Assembly: GCA_030348875.1 (NCBI GenBank)
Contig: JAUCEP010000002.1
Span: forward strand, 2,063,001-2,127,000
Length of the DNA: 64,000 nt
Source: Ureibacillus composti
GTDB lineage: Bacteria; Bacillota; Bacilli; Bacillales_A; Planococcaceae
Reading direction: 5' to 3'
Shown here: one piece after another, positions 16,491 to 25,580 of the stretch
Layout of the letters: each line of letters starts with the position of its first letter
Position numbering within the stretch: the first letter of the stretch is position 1
Notes under the pieces: model-generated
Told to the model about the DNA's origin: nothing
The model's database searches: none
What the model saw: the letters and a program-made list of their open reading frames with translations, nothing else
Made by a program: the position numbers and the translations under genes

Positions 16491-17136
16491 ACAGTTAGAA
16501 TTGTATTTGATCATGGGAACTTCGAATGTAAAAAATGCCGATCCCTTAAGTGTATTAGAGTCAGCTCTACAAGCAGGAGTAACATTTTTTCAATTTCGTG
16601 AAAAAGGGAGTTCTGCTTTAAAAGGATTGCGATATGAAGAGTTTGCTCGTGAATGCCAAGCACTTTGTAGAAAATATAATGTTCCCTTTATTGTTAACGA
16701 TGACATTGAGTTAGCTTTGAAACTTGACGCAGATGGTGTTCATGTTGGTCAAGAGGATATGGCTGTTGCAGAAACTAGAAAACTTGTGGGCGATAAAATC
16801 CTTGGTGTTTCGGTGCATAACCTTGATGAATTGGAAGAAGCAATCCGTAATAAAGCAGATTATATCGGGGTCGGTCCAATTTACAAAACTAAATCTAAGG
16901 CAGATGCAAAAGAGCCTGCTGGTACAAAATTTTTACAACAGGCTTCAAAGAAATATCCTTCTTTACCTATTGTTGCTATTGGAGGAATCTCATCCTTGAA
17001 CTGTCATGAATCAATTGAGGCCGGAGCTGATGGAGTAGCCGTTATTTCTGCGATTTGTGAAAGTGCTAACATCCACCAAACCGTAAATGAATTCAAACAA
17101 AAAATAAACGATGCTTCACAAGTCACAAAAAGATAA
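16480..17136 (+). CDS. thiE: Thiamine-phosphate synthase
   Basis: ThiE couples HMP pyrophosphate to thiazole phosphate, giving thiamine phosphate. The TIM-barrel motifs are present: FFQFREKG (pyrophosphate binding), PFIVNDDIELAL, DGVHVGQEDM, GVSVHN, YIGVGPIY.T, and IVAIGGIS. ATG 16480 follows GAGGTGG and overlaps thiD by 11 nt. It ends the tenA-thiM-thiD-thiE unit. No thiC/thiG genes are in the window, so the operon is salvage-oriented here. Confidence 0.95.
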   Translation: MNRKQLELYLIMGTSNVKNADPLSVLESALQAGVTFFQFREKGSSALKGLRYEEFARECQALCRKYNVPFIVNDDIELALKLDADGVHVGQEDMAVAETRKLVGDKILGVSVHNLDELEEAIRNKADYIGVGPIYKTKSKADAKEPAGTKFLQQASKKYPSLPIVAIGGISSLNCHESIEAGADGVAVISAICESANIHQTVNEFKQKINDASQVTKR

Positions 17137-17230
17137 TTTGGGTTTGTATTGAAAGATTTACTAGAATAGTCGATTAATTTTGTTTGAACATTGTATACTA
17201 TATGTAAACAATGATTTTAGGAGAGATGGG

Positions 17231-17803
17231 ATGATTTCTTTAATAGTTGCACATGACAAAAATCGTGTCATTGGATATAAAAAAGGCATGCCTTGGCATT
17301 TACCTGGAGAATTACAATATTTTAAAGAAAAAACAATGGGAAAGCCAATGATCATGGGGCGCAAAACCTTTGAGTCTATCGGTCGTCCTCTACCAGGGAG
17401 AAGAAATATCGTCATTACTCGAAATACCGACTATGAGGCTGAAGGCATTGAAATCGTCTCAAGTTTAGAGGAAGCATTAGATTTGGTTGGAAATGAGCAG
17501 GAAGTTATGATTATCGGGGGCGAACAAATTTTTAGAATGAGTCTTGATATTGCAGACCGCCTTTATATAACGTACATCAATCATGAGTTTCCTGGGGATA
17601 CATATTTTCCAGAATATGATGATAAAGAATGGGAACTCGTTTCTCAGCAAGACCCAATTCACACAAATGAAGGGTTTACTTATGAATACTTAATTTTTGA
17701 TCGAGTAAATAAGAAACCAGCCATTTTAAAGGATGGAAGATTACTTTTAAATCAAGAGTATATCCAGCCTGAAATTACGCCAAGTCTAAAAAATCAAAAA
17801 TAA
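17231..17803 (+). CDS. dfrA: Dihydrofolate reductase
   Basis: It reduces dihydrofolate, the by-product of thymidylate synthase, with NADPH. Motifs seen are MISLIVAHDKNRVIG, KKGMPWHLPGELQYFK (acidic residue Glu27), MGRKTFESIGRPLPGRRNIV, IIGGEQIF, and the C-terminal TYEYLIFDR. The start ATG 17231 is chosen for GGAGAG upstream. The 190-residue protein is about 25-30 residues longer than most bacterial DHFRs; the extra tail after LIFDR (KKPAILKDGRLLLNQEYIQP) has no known role. In many Bacillales dfrA directly follows thyA; here 5 kb of thiamine and other genes lie between. Confidence 0.94.
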   Translation: MISLIVAHDKNRVIGYKKGMPWHLPGELQYFKEKTMGKPMIMGRKTFESIGRPLPGRRNIVITRNTDYEAEGIEIVSSLEEALDLVGNEQEVMIIGGEQIFRMSLDIADRLYITYINHEFPGDTYFPEYDDKEWELVSQQDPIHTNEGFTYEYLIFDRVNKKPAILKDGRLLLNQEYIQPEITPSLKNQK

Positions 17804-17816
17804 TACGCACAACCCA

Positions 17817-17847
17817 AGAGAATGGAATTGACCCATTCTCTTTTTTT
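17817..17847 (+). terminator. Terminator of dfrA
   Basis: AGAGAATGG pairs with CCATTCTCT and a run of seven T follows. Confidence 0.88.
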
Positions 17848-17985
17848 GTAAAAAAATGAAACCTATGTAAAATTTGTTCGTATATAAGTCTACAAAGTCA
17901 AAAGTGCAAAATTATGGTAAACGTGTTTTTAAGTTATTTTCGATAACTTTAAATAAAAAGAACTCACATTAGGGGGAATAAGCGA

Positions 17986-19662
17986 ATGGAAATTTTAAGT
18001 ATGGCTTCCCTACTAGTCTTCTTGGTAGTACTAGTAGTATTAGGTGGTATTGGGTATGGTGTGTATTTTGTCATAACTCAAAGACTGCAAATTAAGGCAA
18101 AACCAACAGAGGTATTAATTGTTACAGGGCCAAAATTAGGAGATCCTGAAAAGGATAGTTCGATTTATGTGGGGATGGACGAAAAGGGAAATCCTAATGG
18201 AAAAATGGTTAAGGTTGCTCGCGGGGGTCACAGACGAAGACGCTTCCAAGTAGTTGAAAAAATTGAACTGAACGTTATACAAATTAAAATTAATACAACT
18301 GCTCATGCTGGCGGAGAAATACAAGTTGAAGCAGAAGGAACAGCAACAATTTCGGTTGGGGAAGACAACGAATCAATTATTCGTTTTGCTGAAAAATTAG
18401 GTGCCATTGAGCCTTCACAGCGAAAACAAATTTTAACGAATATTTTAGAAGATAACTTTCGCGCAGTTATTACAGAAACAAAGATTGATAAGTTATATTC
18501 TGATAAAGAAACATTTAAAAATGCAGTAAAGACATTAGCAGAACCAGAAATCGCAGCTCTAGGTATGAAAATTGACTCGATCGGTTTAAGTGAACTACGT
18601 GACGTTGAGAAAAATGGATACATCAGTAACTTAGGCCGAGCAACAATTGAAACTTCCCGAGAGCTAGCAGAAAAAGCTCAATCTGACGCGAATAGAAATA
18701 TTGAAAACCATAAGTTAGCTAATGACTTAGAACAAAAACGTAAACAAGTTGATGCAAACAAAGAAAAATCAGAATTAGAGAAGCAGTTAAAACTAACAGA
18801 AGCAGAAAACAAAAAGGTAGAAGATACTGCTCGTGCGAACTCTGACTTAGCCTATGATTTAGAAAAAGAGAAATTAAATAAAGCGTTAACAGAAACTAGA
18901 TTAGCCAATGAATTAGACGAGAACCAACGTAAACTTAGTGTAGACAAAGCTAGAAATGATTTGCGTTTACAAGAATTAGAGATTAAAAAAGCTGAAGACA
19001 AAGCGCAAGCGGAAATCGAAGCACAACGTAAACAAATTGAAGAAGAAACACAGGCAAGAATTAAGCAAATCCAAGTAGAAACAGAACGTAAAGTTACAGA
19101 AACAAAAGCAAAGGCAGAAGCAACACGTAAAACAGAAGAAGCAAAAGCAAGAGCAACAGAAATTGAAGCGATTGGGCTTGCTGAAGCAAAAGCGGAAGAA
19201 GAAAAAGGGAAAGCAAAAGCGAAAAGTATTACATTAATTGGTACTGCCGAAGCGACAGCATTACGTGAGAAAGCCGAAGCATTAAATCTACTTGGTGAAG
19301 CTGGTAAACTTGAAATGATTCTGAATGTATTACCTCAATTTGCCGAAGCAATTGCACGTCCATTATCCAATATTGATGATGTGAAAATTATTGACATGGG
19401 CAATGGTGAAGGATTAAATGCACTGCCAACACAAGTAACAAAAAACGTGACAGCAGTTCAAGAGGTACTACAAGCGACGACTGGTCTCAATTTAACTGAC
19501 TTAATGACGAATGTATCGAAATTAGGTGCTAATCAAACAGTCGTGAATGTTGAAAAAGGCGCTCAGGAACAAAATTCTATAGAGCCAATTGTAAATCAAG
19601 TACTGGAAAAACAACCACGACCTGTTGAGGTTCCAGAAGTAGATAAACTTTCGGATAAATAA
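17986..19662 (+). CDS. Flotillin-like SPFH scaffold protein
   Basis: The 558-residue protein has one N-terminal membrane helix (LLVFLVVLVVLGGIGYGVYFV), an SPFH domain (residues about 30-215) and a long charged coiled coil rich in A, E and K (about 220-430). A C-terminal glycine/hydrophobic segment near LLGEAGKLEMILNVLPQFAEAIARPLSN completes the flotillin pattern (FloT/YuaG). Flotillins organise fluid membrane microdomains and help assemble signalling and secretion proteins. It is slightly longer than B. subtilis FloT and has no NfeD-type partner gene beside it; the gene is monocistronic. AGGGGG precedes ATG 17986. Confidence 0.85.
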   Translation: MEILSMASLLVFLVVLVVLGGIGYGVYFVITQRLQIKAKPTEVLIVTGPKLGDPEKDSSIYVGMDEKGNPNGKMVKVARGGHRRRRFQVVEKIELNVIQIKINTTAHAGGEIQVEAEGTATISVGEDNESIIRFAEKLGAIEPSQRKQILTNILEDNFRAVITETKIDKLYSDKETFKNAVKTLAEPEIAALGMKIDSIGLSELRDVEKNGYISNLGRATIETSRELAEKAQSDANRNIENHKLANDLEQKRKQVDANKEKSELEKQLKLTEAENKKVEDTARANSDLAYDLEKEKLNKALTETRLANELDENQRKLSVDKARNDLRLQELEIKKAEDKAQAEIEAQRKQIEEETQARIKQIQVETERKVTETKAKAEATRKTEEAKARATEIEAIGLAEAKAEEEKGKAKAKSITLIGTAEATALREKAEALNLLGEAGKLEMILNVLPQFAEAIARPLSNIDDVKIIDMGNGEGLNALPTQVTKNVTAVQEVLQATTGLNLTDLMTNVSKLGANQTVVNVEKGAQEQNSIEPIVNQVLEKQPRPVEVPEVDKLSDK

Positions 19663-19687
19663 TAAATTAATAGTCAAAATGACAAAA

Positions 19688-19728
19688 AAACAGGAGATGT
19701 CTTTTCAAAAGGTCATCTCCTGTTTTTC
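19688..19728. terminator. Bidirectional terminator
   Basis: AACAGGAGATG and CATCTCCTGTT pair, with A-run before and T-run after. It serves the flotillin gene and the convergent hemolysin-III gene. Confidence 0.85.
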
Positions 19729-19731
19729 AAT

Positions 19732-20376
19732 TTATAAATAAAACGCTATACAAACTACCATACATGCACAGCCACCAATCACGAACAGATGCCAGATTGC
19801 ATGGTTATATGGAAGCTTTCTCCAAGCATAAAAAATCGATCCAAATGTAAATAACAATCCACCAGCTAATAAAACTGTGAAACCGTCAAACTGTAACAAC
19901 TCATACAATGGTTTTATTGCAAAAACAATCATCCATCCCATCGCAATATATAATAAAAGGGAAAATGTTTCAAAGCGATGGATAAAGAGGCATTTAAAAA
20001 CTATCCCGAACAGTGCAATTCCCCAAACGATACATAATAATACAATCCCTAAAACGCCTTTAATGGCAATTAATAAAAAAGGAGTATAGGTACCAGCAAT
20101 AAGAACGTATATTGAAGAATGATCTAAAATTGAGAAAAACTTCTTATATTTTTCGGGCATACTATGTAATAACGTAGACATTAAAAAAAGTAATACTAGA
20201 GAAGCACCAAATATGGAATACGATACGATTTGGACTGCGCTTTCAGATTGAACAGCTAAAAATATGAGAATCACACAGGTTGGAATACTTAAAAATAAAC
20301 CAAATCCATGTGTAATAGCATTCCAAAGTTCTTCTTTTAAATTTTTATAATCAAAGGCTTGTTCTTCTTGCATCAT
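19732..20376 (-). CDS. Hemolysin III / PAQR family membrane protein
   Basis: The 214-residue protein has seven predicted membrane helices and the family's conserved metal-site residues: ELWNAITHGFGLFLS, STLLHSMPEKYKKFFSILDHSSIYVLIAGTYTPF, and the C-terminal HAIWHLFVIGG. Members belong to the CREST/PAQR superfamily. B. subtilis YplQ, in the ypjP-ypmS neighbourhood, is the likely counterpart. The old hemolysin name rests on one B. cereus protein and should not be taken literally. AAGGAGTGAAATA precedes ATG 20376. Confidence 0.9.
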   Translation of the reverse strand: MMQEEQAFDYKNLKEELWNAITHGFGLFLSIPTCVILIFLAVQSESAVQIVSYSIFGASLVLLFLMSTLLHSMPEKYKKFFSILDHSSIYVLIAGTYTPFLLIAIKGVLGIVLLCIVWGIALFGIVFKCLFIHRFETFSLLLYIAMGWMIVFAIKPLYELLQFDGFTVLLAGGLLFTFGSIFYAWRKLPYNHAIWHLFVIGGCACMVVCIAFYL

Positions 20377-20601
20377 TATTTCACTCCTTAAGTCTAAACT
20401 ATGCTAATCTTGTTTAAATTGCTCTTTTTAAATTTTTTCTACGACGCTTAAAACCAAGTGGCTTCGCTTTTCTTAATACTAACTTTACTACGATAAAATC
20501 ATTATGCCCATTATCATTTGTCATATGTTTGGAAGTTACTTGAACATACAAGAGTAGCGTCATATCAGCTTTCAGTAAGTAATGAGATTACATTTGTCAT
20601 C

Positions 20602-20631
20602 TTTACAACTAGTGGAAAAACTACTTATAAT
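20602..20631 (+). promoter_or_regulatory. Promoter of degV
   Basis: TTTACA (20602-20607) and TATAAT (20626-20631) are spaced by 18 bp, or by 17 bp if TTACAA is read. The downstream start codon at 20662 is 31 bp away. Confidence 0.55.
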
Positions 20632-20661
20632 TGGCCTAATGCTAATAAAGGATGTGTCATT

Positions 20662-21504
20662 GTGAGTCGAATACATATAGTTACTGATTCAACATCTGAC
20701 TTGTCAAAAGATGAAATTATCGCTAATGACATTCATGTAGTTCCGTTAACAATTCAAATTGATGGAGAAACTTTTGTAGATGGTGTTGATGTACAACCTG
20801 ATACTTTTCTAGAATTAATGAAAAACTCAAAAAATCTTCCTAAAAGTTCTCAACCAGCAACTGGGAAATTTAAAGAATTATATGATGTGCTTGGAAAAAA
20901 TGGAGACAGAATTATTTCCATACATATGACAGGTGGAATGAGTGGAACATACGAATCTGCTAGACAAGCAGCGAGTATGTCAGATTCTGATGTAACAGTC
21001 ATTGATTCTCGCTTTATTGCCATAGGATTAGCCATTCAAATTCGTGAAGCTATTCGTTTGCGTAAAGAAGGGGCAAGTGTTGAAGAAATTGTAAAGCGCC
21101 TTGAAGTTGTAAGAGACAATACAAATTTATTTGTTGTCGTTGATACATTAGAGAATTTAATCAAAGGTGGCCGTATAGGTAAAGGTAAGGGAATGATCGG
21201 TTCTCTATTAAATATTAAACCAATCGCATCGTTAGAAAATGGTGAATATACACCGGTTTCAAAAGCACGAAGCTACAAACAAGTAATCAATTATTTATTT
21301 AATCAATTCCAGGAAGATACAGCAGGTAAACAGGTTAAGGCTGTCGGTATTTCTCATGCAGATGGCTTAAATACGATGGGGAACTCTTTAATTGGACTCA
21401 TTGAATCAACAGGATTCAAAGACGTAGAAATTAAATTTACTTCACCTATTATCAGTACTCATACTGGTCGTGGGGCAATTGGGTTTATATACTTTGCCGA
21501 ATAG
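20662..21504 (+). CDS. DegV family fatty-acid-binding protein
   Basis: The 281-residue protein has the DegV fold: IHIVTDSTSDL at the start, FVDGVDVQP, LPKSSQPATGKF, ISIHMTGGMSGTYESARQAA and FVVVDTLENLIKGGRIGKGKG. Related proteins (FakB) present fatty acids to the FakA kinase. No fakA is near, so the role is by family. GTG 20662 is chosen because AAAGGATG lies just upstream and the length then equals the family norm; the ORF extends further upstream to 20518 through the promoter and that part is not coding. Confidence 0.88.
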   Translation: MSRIHIVTDSTSDLSKDEIIANDIHVVPLTIQIDGETFVDGVDVQPDTFLELMKNSKNLPKSSQPATGKFKELYDVLGKNGDRIISIHMTGGMSGTYESARQAASMSDSDVTVIDSRFIAIGLAIQIREAIRLRKEGASVEEIVKRLEVVRDNTNLFVVVDTLENLIKGGRIGKGKGMIGSLLNIKPIASLENGEYTPVSKARSYKQVINYLFNQFQEDTAGKQVKAVGISHADGLNTMGNSLIGLIESTGFKDVEIKFTSPIISTHTGRGAIGFIYFAE

Positions 21505-21725
21505 TGAGAATTTAAAATTTTATTTTTCAAACAATTCAATAAATATAAATGTGTCAGCTTCCTAATAGAGGAGTTGGCACTTTTTTGTTGAAAGAAAAGT
21601 AAGGTGAATAAGAACAGCGTTTTCATGATGAGTGGAAAAGTTTTTTTGCGAACAGTTAAAATAAGTGAGACCAAACACTCTAGTATTTCGTAGATAAATA
21701 GTGAAACCGATCTGAAGGAGAAGTG

Positions 21726-23012
21726 ATGAATTAAGTGAGATCCTACCCAATAGATGTAAGAATAAAAGAATTAGTTGAGTTTGCGAAGAAAAAGTTTGGA
21801 TTAAACAACTATTATTTACAAGAATATCAGTTTCATCGAAGCATTAATTTCTTCAACGAAACGGTTTATACGTTATCTATGGAATGGTTCCCCAACGATG
21901 CGGTACAAGAAGATGGTTCAAACCCAGAAGGTACAGCAAGTATTGAGTTAGACATAACAAGTCGTAAATTTAAAAGTGCAATTTTTGTAAATGGTAAGTC
22001 CTTTTCAGTAGATGGGGTTAAGTTTAGCAATAATAGGGATGACATCATTAAATGGGTAGAAAATGAAACAGGATTACAGTTTGACAAGCAATTTAAAATA
22101 CACAAACAAAATGAAGGGGAATTTTACTTTATGGCATGCGTGGATGGTGTTTCCGTATCACCGTCTGGTTATATTGATGTCAAGTTTAACGCGGATGGGG
22201 AGCTCACTTTATTTTCCATATATGGCCAATTTCCCTCAAAAGATCTAATTAAAGAAGAAAAATTTACACTTACCCTTGATCGATTAGGATATTTGAAAAA
22301 AGAACAATTGAAGTTGATTGAATCTCACTTATATGAACAGAAGAAATTTATTCCTATATATGCGATGGAAGAGATTTTTGTTACAAATGATGGAGAAACA
22401 GCAATACCATTTGAGGTTTTTACAGATAAAAGCCAGTTTTTAAACATCAATCAAACAATATATTGGGATGAACCAATTAATAAATCGTTTAAACGGAAAA
22501 AGATTCGCTGGATTGAAGAACTTACAGCAGAACAAGCATTTTCATGTGAACCTTCTCCTGATTCGTTCCCAATTACAAAGGTAGAACAAGAAAAATGTAT
22601 GATAGCAGTTCAGAATCTTCTAAGAATGGAGTATCCGAATGAATCTGGAAATTGGAAATTATACTTTCTATATCGTGATAAAGGATATATTCACGCTACT
22701 CTTAGAGAAAATAAACAAAACAATCGTTTATTTCAGAGTAAAATTAAGGTAATGATTGATGGATCCAGCGTACAAGTTGTGAATTATATGGATAGCAAAC
22801 TGATATTGAATGTCTTTGACAACTTTCAAGAGCCTGCTCAAATAACAATCTCAAAGGATCAAGCCTATCAAAAATTGAAACAATTCTTTGAACTAAAGCC
22901 TTTTTATGTTTATGACTTAAACCGAAAGCATTATGTTTTATGTGGAAAATTAGATTGTCACTACGGGGTGAATGCAGCAAGTGGAGAAGTGCGAGCATTA
23001 GATGATTTGTAG
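21726..23012 (+). CDS. Hypothetical protein, YcdB/YcdC-like, with a stop at codon 3
   Basis: The roughly 425-residue soluble protein has two repeated alpha/beta halves (PepSY-like strands such as ASIELDITSRKFKSAIF and DVKFNADGELTLFSI), weakly resembling YcdB/YcdC-domain proteins of Bacillales. No signal peptide is seen. The well-placed start is ATG 21726, with GAAGGAG 5 nt before it. The codons read ATG AAT TAA GTG AGA, so the frame is broken at codon 3 and re-opens at GTG 21735. Either translation restarts at that GTG, or this is a recent nonsense mutation. The rest is intact. Function unknown. Confidence 0.5.
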
Positions 23013-23172
23013 TTTTAATAGTTTATGAAAGGGAACGAATTAAACTTGTAACCTTTTAAAGATTATTAGTTTCGCTTTTATTATTAGGATTAGAATCGTA
23101 GTTAAAAAGAAATAATGATTAAGGAAACAGATTTATATTATTCTATTAAGCTTTTGCAATTCTTAGGAGTTG

Positions 23173-23622
23173 ATGAGACTGGTTTATCAAGGGAAAACTC
23201 AACAAGGATATTTGTACTTTTTAGCAATGGTATTGTTATTAACAATAAGTAATATTAAGTTAGATGGGTATGATGAAAAATATTTGTATATACAAATCGT
23301 TGTTTGTACTTTTACACTACTTACGGTTTGTTTTCGATTTAAATTTACAATTTACGAAAAAAAATTAACCTATCGTATCGAATTATTTATATTTCAAATA
23401 TATCAGAAGGAAATAGGTATTAATGAAATAAAACAGATCAAATTTACGCGTGTTGGTTGGGCGAAAAAGGGTGCGATTGTAAAAGTAATAAAGGGATTTA
23501 ACATTCGGATTTTTGATTTCGAACCTAACCATGTATATACGGATTTACTAGAGTTTGCGAATAATAATTCGATCACGATTATTAAAACTAAGGACTATTT
23601 AATTTTAGAAAAACGAAAATAA
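23173..23622 (+). CDS. Hypothetical small membrane protein
   Basis: The 149-residue protein has two N-terminal membrane helices (YLYFLAMVLLLTISNI and YIQIVVCTFTLLTVCF). A C-terminal beta-rich cytoplasmic part follows (KLTYRIELFIFQIYQKEIGINEIKQIKF), a layout like bacterial PH-domain membrane proteins. AGGAG lies only 3-4 nt before ATG 23173; an overlapping TTG at 23170 is the alternative. No specific family is recognised. Confidence 0.55.
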   Translation: MRLVYQGKTQQGYLYFLAMVLLLTISNIKLDGYDEKYLYIQIVVCTFTLLTVCFRFKFTIYEKKLTYRIELFIFQIYQKEIGINEIKQIKFTRVGWAKKGAIVKVIKGFNIRIFDFEPNHVYTDLLEFANNNSITIIKTKDYLILEKRK

Positions 23623-23644
23623 CTCAAAATATGGCAAGTAAAAA

Positions 23645-23680
23645 ACAATCAGTGGAGATGAGTAATTCTCCCCACCGACT
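23645..23680 (-). terminator. Probable terminator of the AlkD-type gene
   Basis: On the minus strand GGTGGGGAGAATTACTCATC folds back on CTCCACTG, and TTTTTTAC follows a few bases later. The stem has mismatches. Confidence 0.4.
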
Positions 23681-24403
23681 TTATAGATTTTTTAATGCCT
23701 CTCGTTTGCTGAGTGGTTGTAAATCGGATGAGTTGACAAATTCTTCTACGATGGAAGGATTCGTTTTAGCATATTCTCGCAATACCCATCCAATTGCTTT
23801 TTGAACAAAAAATTCCTTACTATCCGCTCGAGCAAGGATGTATTGAAACAAACGTTTCTCGTCAGTGCTTTTCTTAAAGAAAAGTTGATATAAAATCGCA
23901 GCTCTTTGTAGCCAAATGTTTTCATCCAAAATCCACTGATCTGCGTATTGAGGAATAAGCTTTGGATATGCCTTGAACATATAACCTGCGATATGCGGGG
24001 AAAGCACATCTACTGTATCCCACCAAGATTTTTTCACTATTAACGTTGTTAACCAGGACATATCTTCAGCGGAAAGTGTTTTCTTTACAACCTCTAGTAG
24101 ATCAAGTGCAGCTTTTTGATACTCCCTTTCTGGAAGGTCCCATAACTCAAAAATAACTTGTTGAAGACTTTCTTTTGTTGGAACTCCATATTCCTTAAAA
24201 TACTGTTTTGTAATCTTTCGGCGAATCGGAGTTCGAATTCCTAAAAAGTCAAACTGATTTCTCATGTAATTTTTCGACCATGCCGCATAATCCGAATCAA
24301 TATATTGTGAATAAATCTTCATTAACTCTTCAACATATTGTTCATTGTTTAGCTCTGTTTCTTTTTGTTTGTTTAAGTTATTCTTCAAATTCTTTTTCTC
24401 CAA
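23681..24403 (-). CDS. DNA alkylation repair protein (AlkD-type HEAT-repeat glycosylase)
   Basis: The 240-residue all-helical protein matches the AlkC/AlkD family that removes bulky or cationic alkylated bases without base flipping. Conserved parts are NYMRNQFDFLGIRTPIRR, ELWDLPEREYQKAALDLL, KKSWWDTVDVLSPHIAG with the family's W..D catalytic region, and KEFFVQKAIGWVLREYAKTNP. The start may be ATG 24403 or a few codons in, as the first 20 residues are N/K-rich and not conserved. It is monocistronic. Confidence 0.88.
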   Translation of the reverse strand: MEKKNLKNNLNKQKETELNNEQYVEELMKIYSQYIDSDYAAWSKNYMRNQFDFLGIRTPIRRKITKQYFKEYGVPTKESLQQVIFELWDLPEREYQKAALDLLEVVKKTLSAEDMSWLTTLIVKKSWWDTVDVLSPHIAGYMFKAYPKLIPQYADQWILDENIWLQRAAILYQLFFKKSTDEKRLFQYILARADSKEFFVQKAIGWVLREYAKTNPSIVEEFVNSSDLQPLSKREALKNL

Positions 24404-24667
24404 TTCAAACTTTATTTCATTCAGTTTAATATTAGCTCCTGGTTAGACAATGGAAATTTATTAAATTTAAATAGTACTTCAGTTCAAACGAGCATGATAT
24501 TTTCCCATAGATTTAGTAAAAAATTCAAAAATATGACACCAAAACCATTCACAATTCGTAAATTAAGTAATAATGATTTGAATTATTAAATCAATCCATA
24601 TAGAAAAGGTGAAAATACATATGAAAGGTCACGAGAATTTAAATCAGTTTAGAAAGGAAGGGATTAT

Positions 24668-25243
24668 TTGGATTCTACAGAACTTCGGAGGCTAAGGTTA
24701 AAACAAGTTGCGATCATAAATGGCTTAATGACAATTATTATTATCTCTTTTTTTATCTTTATTAATAAATTCTCTATTACCTTCTCCCAATTCTTTCTGG
24801 TTATTGGAGTAATCGCACTATTTCAAGGTGTTTTTGGTTTAATTAAGGGAGATTCTACAAAATCATTTATTCCTATCTTTGAGAAAATAGCAGTCTATGA
24901 GAAACAAAAAATGGGGAAAGAATGGTACAAACAACGAAAAGTAGGGTATATTTGGCAATTATTATTAAGTGTATTAATGTTTTTACAATCCTACTGGAAT
25001 CGCGATACTAATGATCATATCTTTCAGTTTGATTTTGGATTTATTGGAATCCTACTTATTATTCTTTTAACTATGGTAAATATTAGCATGCTTCTACACT
25101 TTAGAAAAGTCGATCGTTCTAATTCACTATCGGACATGAAAGGATATACTTGGAAGTCAAATCTATTTTCTATTGCAGTCGGAATTATTTTTACCTTTGC
25201 AATCTTCTTTATTACTATTTTTTATCTAATATCTAATTATTAA
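24668..25243 (+). CDS. Hypothetical four-helix membrane protein
   Basis: The 191-residue protein has four hydrophobic helices (MTIIIISFFIFINKF, FFLVIGVIALFQGVFGLI, IGILLIILLTMVNISMLLHF and LFSIAVGIIFTFAIFFITIFYLI) with a charged loop between helices 2 and 3. The start TTG 24668 has GGAAGGG 6-7 nt upstream. A 24-codon ORF from ATG 24620 with its own AAAGGTGA site overlaps the start in another frame and could be a leader. No family recognised. Confidence 0.55.
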   Translation: MDSTELRRLRLKQVAIINGLMTIIIISFFIFINKFSITFSQFFLVIGVIALFQGVFGLIKGDSTKSFIPIFEKIAVYEKQKMGKEWYKQRKVGYIWQLLLSVLMFLQSYWNRDTNDHIFQFDFGFIGILLIILLTMVNISMLLHFRKVDRSNSLSDMKGYTWKSNLFSIAVGIIFTFAIFFITIFYLISNY

Positions 25244-25580
25244 CTTCCGAATCTCCAAGGTCCAAAAGAGCTCAAAATATTGCTAAAGGGAAAAGTGTCA
25301 AGTCTTAGAAATCATATGTACTAGACGCTTTTTATGTTATGTAAAATATGTATGAATTGTTTGAATGTGCAGTTCATTTCTCACATATATTTCATATTAT
25401 ATAGAAAGTATATGTTTATGTTAGAGGAACAGTTGGTTTGTTTATTTCGTCCTTATTATTAATCAGATGAGTGAATCTGATATCTTCAACAAGATTAACA
25501 GAGAATTGTAGTAGTTTTAAAATGTGTGTGTTGGGGTTGAAATTACCCCCTTGAAAGTTATAAGGGGAAGGAGAAGGCAA

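Noticed and set aside
20518..20661. N-terminal extension of DegV
   Set aside because: The region contains the likely promoter and no ribosome site; the GTG at 20662 gives the normal family length.
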